Below are positions 16,345 to 24,146 of a stretch of DNA of 64,000 nucleotides, piece after piece. Source of the DNA: Brevibacterium marinum (GTDB taxonomy: Bacteria; Actinomycetota; Actinomycetes; Actinomycetales; Brevibacteriaceae). Location of the stretch: NCBI RefSeq assembly GCF_011927955.1, contig NZ_JAATJN010000001.1, forward strand, positions 1,240,001 through 1,304,000. Direction: 5' to 3'. The position numbers and the translations under genes are program-made. Within the stretch, counting starts at the first letter, position 1, and each line of letters starts with the position of its first letter. The notes below the pieces were generated by a model that saw nothing but the letters and a program-made list of their open reading frames with translations, ran no database searches and was not told where the DNA came from.

Positions 16345-17661
16345 TCAGGCGAAGAGGCGGAACATCGGCGAGTTCTGGTGGACCCGTTCGATCTCGATCG
16401 GCGAGGAGTCCATGCGCTCGAGCAGGTTCGGCAGGTCCTCGGCATGGCCGAGTTCGATGCCGACGAAGGCGGGGCCGGTCTCACGGTCGGAGCGTTTGAC
16501 GTACTCGAACATCGCAATGTCGTCGTCGGGGCCCAGGATCTCGTTGAGGAAGCGACGCAGAGCGCCGGGCTCCTGGGGGAAGTCGACGATGAAGTAGTGC
16601 TTGAGACCCTCGTGGACGAGCGAGCGCTCGAGGATCTCCGGGTAGCGGGAGATGTCGTTGTTGCCGCCGGAGACCAGGCAGACGACGGTCGAGCCCGGTT
16701 CGATGGCGATGGGTCGGCCGGTTCCCGGCTTCCCGATGGCCGCCGAGGCGATGGCTCCGGAGGGTTCGGCGATGATCCCGTCGACCTGGTACATCGACAG
16801 CATCTCCGTGGCCACGGACCCCTCGGGGACGGGGCGGACATCGACGTCGAGGTCGGAGAGGATGTCGTAGGTCATACCGCCGGCGCGTTTGACCGCGGTG
16901 CCGTCGGCGAAGGGGTCGATGTTCTCCAGGGTGACTGGGCGTCCGGCCTTGAGCGCCGCGATCATCGAGGCGGCTCCTGCGGGTTCGGCGCCGATGACCG
17001 CTGTGTTCGGCATGTGCTCGGCCGCGTAGGCCGCGATCCCGGAGATCACTCCGCCGCCGCCGACGGGCACGATGATGTAGTCGGGGGCGGCGTCGAGCTG
17101 CGAGTCGACCTCCACTGCGACCGTGCCCTGACCGGCGATAGTGCGCTGGTCGTCGAAGGCGGAGACGAGGAGGGCGTCATTGCGGTCGGCGAACCGATGC
17201 GCCAGTGCCGAGGCGTCGTCGTACGTGGAACCTGCGATCTCGATCGTCACCCGGTCGCCGCCGAAGTGGCGGACGCGGTCGATCTTCTGCCTCGGCGTGG
17301 TTTTGGGCACGAAGATGGTGCCCTGGATGCCCAGTTCCCTGCACGCGCGGGCGAAGCCCTGAGCATGGTTGCCCGCCGAGGCGCACACGACTCCGCGGGC
17401 GCGCTCGGTCGCGTCGAGCTGAAGCATGAAGTTGAAGGCGCCGCGGATCTTGTACGACCGCACCATCTGGAGGTCTTCGCGCTTGAGGTAGACGGTGGAT
17501 TCGGTGGCGGCGGACAGCCGCTCCGAAATCTGCAGGGGAGACATGATCACGGAGTCGGCAATTCGCGCCGCGGCCGCTTCGACCTCGTGCGCGAGTGTTT
17601 GCTGCTGGGGTGATACGTCTTTTTTCAACACATCTCCATTGTGCTCCTTCCGACTTGCCAT
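16345..17661 (-). CDS. ilvA: Threonine ammonia-lyase, biosynthetic (IlvA type)
   Basis: PLP enzyme that deaminates threonine to 2-oxobutanoate, the first step of isoleucine synthesis. With the ATG at 17661 the protein has 438 residues, close to the corynebacterial enzyme. The PLP lysine is K71 in SYKIRGAF, followed by CASAGNHAQGFA and the phosphate-binding PVGGGGVISG. The C-terminal about 90 residues form an ACT-like domain (SLVHEGLKHYFIVDFPQEPG), which in this family gives isoleucine feedback control. The frame is open further upstream through a tandem repeat, but that part is arginine-rich and not conserved-looking; a TTG 11 codons downstream with GGAG is another possible start. Confidence 0.93.
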   Translation of the reverse strand: MASRKEHNGDVLKKDVSPQQQTLAHEVEAAAARIADSVIMSPLQISERLSAATESTVYLKREDLQMVRSYKIRGAFNFMLQLDATERARGVVCASAGNHAQGFARACRELGIQGTIFVPKTTPRQKIDRVRHFGGDRVTIEIAGSTYDDASALAHRFADRNDALLVSAFDDQRTIAGQGTVAVEVDSQLDAAPDYIIVPVGGGGVISGIAAYAAEHMPNTAVIGAEPAGAASMIAALKAGRPVTLENIDPFADGTAVKRAGGMTYDILSDLDVDVRPVPEGSVATEMLSMYQVDGIIAEPSGAIASAAIGKPGTGRPIAIEPGSTVVCLVSGGNNDISRYPEILERSLVHEGLKHYFIVDFPQEPGALRRFLNEILGPDDDIAMFEYVKRSDRETGPAFVGIELGHAEDLPNLLERMDSSPIEIERVHQNSPMFRLFA

Positions 17662-17679
17662 TTCGCAACCCGTTTCGGA

Positions 17680-17775
17680 ATGAGGACAGGCGGCGGCGAC
17701 CAGTGAGTACCGACGGCGGCGTCGAAGTGAGCGCAGACGGCGGCGAATAAATGAGCGCAGACGGCGGGCGAATCC
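17680..17775. repeat. Tandem repeat, four copies of about 24 bp, upstream of ilvA
   Basis: Four imperfect units begin near 17680, 17703, 17727 and 17751. The last two share TGAGCGCAGACGGCGG. The array lies in the 209-base gap between divergent genes, immediately before ilvA, so it occupies its leader or promoter. Confidence 0.75.
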
Positions 17776-17870
17776 GGAATCGAGTTGATGATTTCGGGTG
17801 CGCCCTGGATCACAGGATGGTCTTAACATGGTTGGATGGAAGTTGCCCGTAAACCGTCCAAGGAGGCGAC

Positions 17871-20015
17871 ATGGCCATCAGCAGTGAGCTGGAACAACTG
17901 TTAGCCGGCTGGATACCTCGGCAGTCGTGGTTCCCGAAGCTCGCCGCCGATTTCGGAAGCGACCCCGATATCACCCCGATGTCGGTGGCCCGCGCCTTCA
18001 CCTTCAAGACAGAGGAGCTCGGCGGATTCGCCGGACTCGTCACCGTGATCTCGGTCGGCGATGGGCCCACGCTGCGCCGACTCAACATTCCGCTCTCACT
18101 GCGCGGGGTCGAGGACATGCACCTGCGCAAGGCGCTTATCGGCCAGATCGATGACCTGGCGCTGGGGCATGTCTACGTCTACGACGGTGCGGCCGATCCC
18201 GTGTTCGTCAACCTCATGGCCGATGCGATCACGAAACGCAAGGTCTTCGACGGCGGTCAGCTGTCCACCGAATCGCTGCGCCACAGCCAGGAGAAGGCGG
18301 CCCTGCGTGATCAGCAGTCGGCGCGTTCGGCTCCTGCCCAGTCGCCCGCGACCCGATCGACCGATGCCCCCGCCGAGGTGGTTCCGCCGAAGCCGTCGAA
18401 GGCGGCCCTGGTCGCGGATTCCCGTGAGGAGCTCAACATCGATGTTCGGCCGATCGAAGCCGCCGATGCCGGAACCCACAAGTCGACGGTCATCATCCAC
18501 GATGAGTACGAGCCGATGGAGCTCAGCTTCTTCCGTGTGCTGGAGCACGGCATGCCGTCATCGCTGACGATTCCGGTTCTGCTCACCGAGGCGGGCTCAC
18601 GCAGCGTCCCCGAGGTCGTCGGGTGGGGCTCGGGCCGGTGGTACGACATGTTCGAAGTCACCGAGATGGAAGCGCCGATGGCGCTGCTGACTCACGTCGA
18701 CGTCGACGCCGAACCCGCGTGGCGCGAGGCTGTCGACATCGTCTGCGCCGTCGACTCCGGATCGATCGGAGCCTACAATGCACAGGCTGCAGAGATGGGT
18801 CGCCGAATCGGCGAGCTGCACACCGACATGGCCGCCGAATTCGGCATCGTCGAGGGCGCGGGGGAGCCGACGAAGCTCCTCACCACGAAGTGGAGCGAGC
18901 GCGTCGACTGGGCTCTGGGGCGGGCTCCCCTCGCACTGGATTCGCTGGTGCCCGAGCTGCGGGCCCACCGCGCGAAGCTGCAGTCGATGCAGTCGGTCGG
19001 TGTGCTCCAGACGATCCACGGAGAGTTGACCCTCGATCACGTCGTGAGCTCGACGACGGACGGGTATTCGGTCGTGAAATTCACGGATTCTACGAACTCG
19101 GACCCCAAGCCGGTGGCATTGGATCTCGTGGCACTGCTGCGAAGCATCGACTACGCGGCCGGGTTCGCCCGGCTCCAGCGGACCGGTGAACTCGAATCCG
19201 AGGACGGCGGGCTCGTCGTCAACGGCTTCGGCAATGACAACTCTGCTCTGCGCACAATCTACGACTCCCCGGAATTCCTCTGGGCCTCGCAGGTGCAGAA
19301 CTCGCTGCTCAGCGGATACTCCCGAGCCCGAGGTGTGAGTCTCGGACTCGGCGATCCCGTCCTGAGGGCGGCTCTCATCGACAGGCTGCTCGTCGAGGTC
19401 GTAACTGAACTGCGCAACCGCCCCAACTGGCTCTCGGTTCCCTTGGCGACACTGACCCTGGTGCTCAAGGGCAAGCCCGGCCGTCCCGGTGATTCCCCCG
19501 GCGAGGCGGATTCCCCCGCCGAGGCGGAACTCAGCGTCGCCACGACCGCCGAGGAGTCTGCAACGGCCGAGGGCCCCGCAACCGCCGAGGAGTCTGCAAC
19601 GGCCGAGGATCCTGCGACGGCTGAGGATCCTGCAACGGCCGAGGCGTCTGCAGACTCGGCGGCTGACGCCCCCGAAACGCCTGAGATCATCGTCGAAGCC
19701 GACGAACCTCTCGCAGAAGCGGAGTCCGCCGAGGATGCCGCAGAATCTCAGCCGCGTCCCGCGCCTCGGTCGAGCGGAACGACACGACGCGCCAGGGTTC
19801 GTCGGCCGACCTCCTCGGAGCATTCGGTGTTCGACGACGAGGAGTTCGAGGACGAAGCCGACGAGTTCGTCGTCTCACCCGTGCCGGCCACATTCGCCGC
19901 ACGCGGTGCCGCCGCAGAGGACGCGGACTCGACCGGTCGGCACGCCCATGGCGGAAAGCACATGAAGCCTGCCGGCGACGATGCAGAGAAGCGAAACGAT
20001 TCGAAGCACCAGTGA
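17871..20015 (+). CDS. Maltokinase-like protein with degenerate catalytic motifs and acidic tail
   Basis: A 714-residue protein related to maltokinase (Mak/Pep2), the enzyme that makes maltose-1-phosphate in the GlgE pathway. The N-terminal cap has LAGWIPRQSWFPK (residues about 11-23), as in Mak proteins, and the C-lobe has IHGELTLDHVV near residue 383 and LVALLRSIDYAAGF near 420, where true maltokinases have HGD-HLGQ and GMLRSFDYAA. The catalytic Asp is replaced by Glu and the expected DFEGEP is replaced by VKFTDS, so kinase activity is doubtful. The last 170 residues are low-complexity, with 18-bp DNA repeats giving A-T-A-E-x-(S/P). No other GlgE-pathway gene is nearby. Confidence 0.7.
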   Translation: MAISSELEQLLAGWIPRQSWFPKLAADFGSDPDITPMSVARAFTFKTEELGGFAGLVTVISVGDGPTLRRLNIPLSLRGVEDMHLRKALIGQIDDLALGHVYVYDGAADPVFVNLMADAITKRKVFDGGQLSTESLRHSQEKAALRDQQSARSAPAQSPATRSTDAPAEVVPPKPSKAALVADSREELNIDVRPIEAADAGTHKSTVIIHDEYEPMELSFFRVLEHGMPSSLTIPVLLTEAGSRSVPEVVGWGSGRWYDMFEVTEMEAPMALLTHVDVDAEPAWREAVDIVCAVDSGSIGAYNAQAAEMGRRIGELHTDMAAEFGIVEGAGEPTKLLTTKWSERVDWALGRAPLALDSLVPELRAHRAKLQSMQSVGVLQTIHGELTLDHVVSSTTDGYSVVKFTDSTNSDPKPVALDLVALLRSIDYAAGFARLQRTGELESEDGGLVVNGFGNDNSALRTIYDSPEFLWASQVQNSLLSGYSRARGVSLGLGDPVLRAALIDRLLVEVVTELRNRPNWLSVPLATLTLVLKGKPGRPGDSPGEADSPAEAELSVATTAEESATAEGPATAEESATAEDPATAEDPATAEASADSAADAPETPEIIVEADEPLAEAESAEDAAESQPRPAPRSSGTTRRARVRRPTSSEHSVFDDEEFEDEADEFVVSPVPATFAARGAAAEDADSTGRHAHGGKHMKPAGDDAEKRNDSKHQ

Positions 20016-20215
20016 CAGAGTGACCGGTGATTGACATCGTGACTCGTCATGTTCCAACTGGTGGAGTCGGAACCGGCGGGCGTTTCGTCGAGGTCGCAGC
20101 CTCCGCTGTCGATCAGTCGCAACCGCCGATGTCGATTGGCAGATGACAATCGGTCTGTGAGAAACTGTTGTGGCTCGGCCTCGCGCTGGGCAGGCCGGGT
20201 TCATGACGAACCGCT

Positions 20216-20306
20216 GGAAGCGTGTCCGAGCGGCCGAAGGAGATGGTCTTGAAAACCATTGAGCGGCAACCCCGCTCCGTGGGTTCGAATCCCACCGCTT
20301 CCGCCA
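20216..20306 (+). tRNA. tRNA-Ser (anticodon TGA)
   Basis: A class II tRNA with acceptor stem GGAAGCG/CGCTTCC, anticodon stem ATGGT/ACCAT around CTTGAAA, a long variable arm GAGCGG/CCGCTC and T-arm GTGGG-TTCGAAT-CCCAC. The discriminator is G and CCA is encoded. Reads UCA and other UCN codons. Confidence 0.97.
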
Positions 20307-20313
20307 TACGAAA

Positions 20314-20355
20314 GTCCCCGTTCGCTCCGTGATGACGAAGTGAGCGGGGACGTTT
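20314..20355 (+). terminator. Terminator after tRNA-Ser(TGA)
   Basis: GTCCCCG (20314-20320) pairs with CGGGGAC (20345-20351); six further pairs extend inward. GTTT follows. Confidence 0.7.
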
Positions 20356-20557
20356 CATACCCTCGGACTCCCCACCCTTCACAGTGCCGAGAATGCGCCC
20401 GTCGCCCAGCTCTCTTGGCGGATCGTCGTAGCGCCGCCGATCTGCGAAGCTGATTGGCTGGAGCGCTCTGATTGGGCGGAGCGCCGTGGTAGTTGATCGC
20501 TGAGATAGGCGAACGGGCACGGTTGCCTGGACCCCTGTCTGTGTCTAGGTTCGACTC

Positions 20558-20935
20558 ATGAGCTGTCACCTTTCCGAACTGGTATTGAATTCTCGTGACC
20601 CTGAGATGATGTCTCGCTTCTGGCGCGAAGTGCTCGGCTATGTCGAGCTGGGTCGCGAAGAAGGAGATATAGAGATAGGGCCCGAATCCGGCTTCGGCGG
20701 TCCGGCGCCGACCATAGTGTTCGCCTTGGTGGCGGAGGAGAAAACCGAGCCACTGCGGCTCCATCTCGACGTGAATCCGGTGGACCGTGATCAAGAGGCT
20801 GAGCTGGAGCGGTTGCTGGGTCTCGGCGCTCGACCGGCCACGGTCGGCCAAACGGGAGAGGAGTCTTGGTACGTCCTTGCCGACCCGGAAGGTAATGAGT
20901 TCTGCCTTCTGCGTTCCCGATTGCCGAAGCCGTAG
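20558..20935 (+). CDS. VOC-superfamily (glyoxalase-like) protein
   Basis: A 125-residue protein of the vicinal oxygen chelate fold. It starts with the beta-alpha-beta unit LSELVLNSRDPEMMSRFWREVLGY and ends with ESWYVLADPEGNEFCLLR, the typical closing motif of Glyoxalase_6 domains. LRLHLDVNP supplies the metal-side histidine. Single-domain members dimerise. Substrate cannot be inferred. No strong ribosome site precedes the ATG and no clear operon partner exists, since a tRNA precedes it and a convergent permease follows. Confidence 0.82.
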   Translation: MSCHLSELVLNSRDPEMMSRFWREVLGYVELGREEGDIEIGPESGFGGPAPTIVFALVAEEKTEPLRLHLDVNPVDRDQEAELERLLGLGARPATVGQTGEESWYVLADPEGNEFCLLRSRLPKP

Positions 20936-21021
20936 GCCGGGCCCGTGATCACCATCTATCGTTGAACCTCGCGCAGGGACGGATCACGACTCACCCTCGT
21001 GCATGCAACGAAAGTATTCGG

Positions 21022-21084
21022 GATTTCGAGGGAAGAGAATGTAGGTATTTCCCAGTGAAATCTACATTCTCTTCCCTCGAAATC
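21022..21084. terminator. 23-bp perfect inverted repeat between convergent genes
   Basis: The left arm (21022-21044, beginning GATTTCGAGGGAAGAGAATG) is exactly complementary to the right arm (21062-21084) across a 17-base loop. It lies between the VOC gene and the permease gene, which converge, and a 14-bp tandem repeat follows at once. Confidence 0.65.
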
Positions 21085-21150
21085 AGGACGGGGCGATCAG
21101 GACGGGGCGATCAGGACGGGGCGATCAGGACGGGGCGATCAGGACGGGGC
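21082..21150. repeat. Tandem repeat, five copies of a 14-bp unit
   Basis: The unit ATCAGGACGGGGCG repeats five times without change except at the edges. It begins inside the end of the preceding palindrome and ends about 40 bases before the stop of the permease gene. Confidence 0.9.
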
Positions 21151-21191
21151 GGTGCCGGCCTCGGCTCAGCTTCCGCGGGCCTCAGGCGGCG

Positions 21192-22577
21192 TCAGTCATG
21201 AATGGCTTCCGGTTCAGCCTCCGGCTCGGACATGTGGGCATCGGCCTCGGGGTCGTCGAAGCTGCGGACTTTTCGCTTGAATCCGCGGGTGAGTACGGCC
21301 AGGTAGATGACGCCGAGGGCCAACCAGGTGACGCCGCCGATGAGCGCCGTGTGGTGCAGGCTCACCCACAGCAAGCCGGTCAGTATTGCGCCGATCGCAG
21401 GCATGACCACGTAGTTGAACGCCGACTTGAAGTCGACGACCTGCTTGGTGCGGAAGGCGAAGTGCGCAATCACCGTGAGGTTGACGAAGGTGAAGGCGAT
21501 GAGCGCTCCGAAGTTGATCAGCGCGGAGATGAACTCCAGGCTGAACGACATCGCGAACAGGCACACTGCCCCGACCAGGATGATGTTGAACATCGGGGTG
21601 TGCGTCTTCGGGTGGATGTACCCGAAGGCCTTGCGCGGCAGCACGCCGTTGCGTCCCATCACCAGCATCATGCGCGAGACCGAGGCATGGGAAGCCAGGC
21701 CCGAGGCGATTGTGGCGGCGAAGGCCGCAGCGAGGAAGAATCCCATGAAGACGTGTCCGCCGGTGAGCAGGCCGATCTCCGGCAGCGGATCGTCGACGAC
21801 GCTGAACTGCGAGTTGTCGGGGAAGAGCTGCTGGGCGAAGTAGCTCGCGACGAGGAAGATGAGGCCTCCGGCGAGCACCGTGAGCAGGATCGCCTTGGGC
21901 ATGAGGTTCACATGCTTGGCCTCATTCGTGTACATCGTCACGGCATCGAAGCCGATGAACGAGAAGCAGACCACGGTGGCTCCGGTGAGCACTGCGGACA
22001 TGTGCACGCCCTCATGCATGAAGGGCTCGGCGCTGAAGACGATTCCGGAACCTTCACCGTTCGTCAGATTGACGATGGCGATGATGCAGAACAGAGCGAC
22101 CATGGTGACGGCGAAGACCAGCAGGATGGCATTGAAGTTGGCGGTGCCGCGCATGGACGTCGTGACGATGGCCGTCATGATCACCGTGTAGAGGACGACC
22201 CACAGCCACGCGGGCGCCTCAGGAACCAAGGACTCCATGTACAGCCGGGCGATGAGGCAGTTGACCATCGGCAGCAGCAGGTAGTCCATGAGCGAGGTCC
22301 ACCCGACGAGGAAGCCGAGCCCGGGGCTCATCGTCTCGCGGGTGTACGTATAAGCCGAGCCTGCGGTGGGGAAGACCTTGACCATCTTTCCGTAGCTGAA
22401 GGCCGTGAAGACCATGACGATGAGGGCGACGAGGTACGCGGAGGGCACTGCGCCGTTCGTCTCGCCCGAGACGATTCCGAATGTATCGAAGACCACCGTC
22501 GGCGTCATGTATCCGAGGCCGAGTCCGACGATGGACCACAGCCCGAGGTTGCGTTTCAGTGTGCCTGACGCGGCCAT
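21192..22577 (-). CDS. APC-superfamily amino acid/polyamine permease
   Basis: A 461-residue cytoplasmic-membrane transporter with about 12 hydrophobic segments. The first has LGLWSIVGLGLGYMTPTVVF and the family helix-1 GxG pattern; TAGSAYTYTRETMSPGLGFL and CFSFIGFDAVTMYTNEAKH are typical of the APC family and recall PuuP-like putrescine importers. I chose ATG at 22577 because GGGGAGGA stands six bases before it; a TTG at 22592 has no site. The cytosolic C-terminus is acidic. The divergent MBL-fold hydrolase gene might share its control region. Substrate is not certain. Confidence 0.9.
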   Translation of the reverse strand: MAASGTLKRNLGLWSIVGLGLGYMTPTVVFDTFGIVSGETNGAVPSAYLVALIVMVFTAFSYGKMVKVFPTAGSAYTYTRETMSPGLGFLVGWTSLMDYLLLPMVNCLIARLYMESLVPEAPAWLWVVLYTVIMTAIVTTSMRGTANFNAILLVFAVTMVALFCIIAIVNLTNGEGSGIVFSAEPFMHEGVHMSAVLTGATVVCFSFIGFDAVTMYTNEAKHVNLMPKAILLTVLAGGLIFLVASYFAQQLFPDNSQFSVVDDPLPEIGLLTGGHVFMGFFLAAAFAATIASGLASHASVSRMMLVMGRNGVLPRKAFGYIHPKTHTPMFNIILVGAVCLFAMSFSLEFISALINFGALIAFTFVNLTVIAHFAFRTKQVVDFKSAFNYVVMPAIGAILTGLLWVSLHHTALIGGVTWLALGVIYLAVLTRGFKRKVRSFDDPEADAHMSEPEAEPEAIHD

Positions 22578-22936
22578 ATCAATCCTCCCCAATGAGTCTT
22601 GCCAGGTGCCGTGGCACTCGCACCCGACCGTGCATTCGCACAGACGCAGAAGTGATCTGCGCCATAGATGCTATCCGTTCGACAACCGAAAACGCAACCA
22701 GAATCGTCATAAGGAACGATAATGTCACCTGTGATGCCTCCTTGACGACGAATCTAGTGGTGGCGAACGCTGATCACGCCTCTTTGAGCAGTCCTGACCT
22801 GATGCAGTCCCGACCATGCGCAGTCCAACCAGGAGCCATCCCGCCTATCGAACGACTTTTCAGTAACCGGAGAAAGGGAGTAGGTTGATCGACATCGGCA
22901 AGGTGGGTGCTCGACGAGGAGGGGCAGAAGCGGACA
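22578..22936. other. Divergent promoter region between permease and MBL-fold genes
   Basis: No gene seen. It must hold promoters for both flanking genes. A small inverted repeat ATCGT-N8-ACGAT (22703-22720) in an AT-richer patch is a possible operator. Confidence 0.4.
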
Positions 22937-24034
22937 ATGGCGATCGAAACGCTCAGTTCAGCACAGTCGGCGGCGTGGAAGGACAGGGTCCTGCCCACGG
23001 TGGAGAAGGTCGCCGAAGGCGTGTGGGCGATCCCGGTCCCGATCCCGAACAATCCCCTCGTCTACACCTACTGCTACGGCATCGCCGACGGTTCGGGTCT
23101 GATCCTCATCGACCCGGGGTGGGACGGCAGAGACCAATACCTGGCGCTCACCTCGGCGCTGGAATCCATCGGATTCACTCTGGCGAACGTGCACGGAATC
23201 GCGATCACCCACTACCACCGCGACCACATCGGGCTCGTGCCGGCGCTGCTGCACAAGAACCCCGACATGTGGGTCGCCATGCACGGGGAGGACCTGCGCT
23301 CGATCAGGGCCTTCTTCTCCCAAAGCGTGGACCTCGGCACCGGAGTCGACCCGAGCATCAGCATCGCCCGCGCCTACGGGGTTCCCGAGGAGCGCTGGAG
23401 CGAGGTCGAGAGCCTCCAGATCGGCAGCAAGGGCGCGAAGTCCGGCACAGGTTCCGCAGGTGCCGGCTCCAAGAACGACTTCGCGCTGCTGATGAGCAGC
23501 ATGCCCGATGCCATCCACGTCCTCGACGACGGAGCAGCGCTGCCGCTGGCCTCCGATGAGCTCAAGGCGCTGTGGACCCCGGGCCACACCTACGGCCACT
23601 CGGTCTTCGTCCGAGACGAGGACCGGCTGCTGTTCTCGGGTGACCATGTGCTCCCCACGATCACCCCGAACATCGGACTCGACGGCGGCGCGATCACGCA
23701 CAGCCTCGGCGACTATCTCGGTTCGCTGGACAAGATCGGCGAGCTCGACACCGATATGGCGGTGCTGCCGGCGCACGGATTCCGCTTCCACGGACTCCAC
23801 GATCGCAGACGCGAACTCATCGACCACCACCGGCAGCGCCTGGACGAGATCAGGGAGCGGATGGACGCCACAGATGATCACAGCGTCTACTCGATCGCGC
23901 AGGGCCTGCACTGGTCGCGCGGATTCGACTCGCTGCACAACTTCAATCTCTTCGCCGCCCTGGCCGAGACCGCCGCGCACATGCACTATCTGGACATCGA
24001 CCTGGGGGTGGGCTCGCTCGTCCCGCAGAGATGA
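22937..24034 (+). CDS. Metallo-beta-lactamase-fold hydrolase
   Basis: A 365-residue zinc hydrolase of the MBL fold. The metal-binding motif is ITHYHRDHIG (HxHxDH), with TPGHTYGHSVF and LLFSGDHVLPTITPNIG supplying the later His and Asp and HGF near the end supplying the last His. The C-terminal part has a helical extension (RRRELIDHHRQRLDEIRERM) as in LACTB2- and PksB-like or thioesterase-type members. Start is uncertain: the ATG at 22937 has AGGAGGGG 12 bases upstream; an in-frame GTG at 22907 would add 10 residues. Substrate unknown. The stop codon lies inside a tandem repeat. Confidence 0.88.
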   Translation: MAIETLSSAQSAAWKDRVLPTVEKVAEGVWAIPVPIPNNPLVYTYCYGIADGSGLILIDPGWDGRDQYLALTSALESIGFTLANVHGIAITHYHRDHIGLVPALLHKNPDMWVAMHGEDLRSIRAFFSQSVDLGTGVDPSISIARAYGVPEERWSEVESLQIGSKGAKSGTGSAGAGSKNDFALLMSSMPDAIHVLDDGAALPLASDELKALWTPGHTYGHSVFVRDEDRLLFSGDHVLPTITPNIGLDGGAITHSLGDYLGSLDKIGELDTDMAVLPAHGFRFHGLHDRRRELIDHHRQRLDEIRERMDATDDHSVYSIAQGLHWSRGFDSLHNFNLFAALAETAAHMHYLDIDLGVGSLVPQR

Positions 24035-24097
24035 GACCTCGTCCCGCAGAGGTGACCTCGCCCCGCAGGGATGAGACCTCCCCCGCAGGGATGAGAC
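24017..24097. repeat. Tandem repeat, four copies of about 20 bp, spanning a stop codon
   Basis: Units begin at 24017, 24038, 24057 and 24078 and share CCCGCAG(A/G)G(A/G)TGA. The TGA of the MBL-fold gene is in the first unit, and the same TGA recurs in the other units. Confidence 0.8.
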
Positions 24098-24146
24098 GAT
24101 CAGGTCCACGTGGGATGATCGGTCCACGAGAGAAGAGGAGCCGCCA

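Noticed and set aside
17662..17829. Arg-rich N-terminal extension of IlvA through the repeats
   Set aside because: Not found in typical threonine ammonia-lyases, and the ATG at 17661 gives the expected length; kept only as an observation about the repeat.
20216..20355. Integrated element at tRNA-Ser
   Set aside because: No integrase, no repeat of the tRNA 3' end and no accessory genes downstream; the tRNA is followed by its own terminator and an ordinary VOC gene. The same holds for the other two tRNA genes.
21082..21150. CRISPR array
   Set aside because: Units are 14 bp, directly adjacent, without spacers; this is a minisatellite. The other tandem repeats fail for the same reason.
21198..22568. 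456-codon plus-strand frame opposite the permease
   Set aside because: Hydrophilic antisense shadow of a convincing 12-helix permease.
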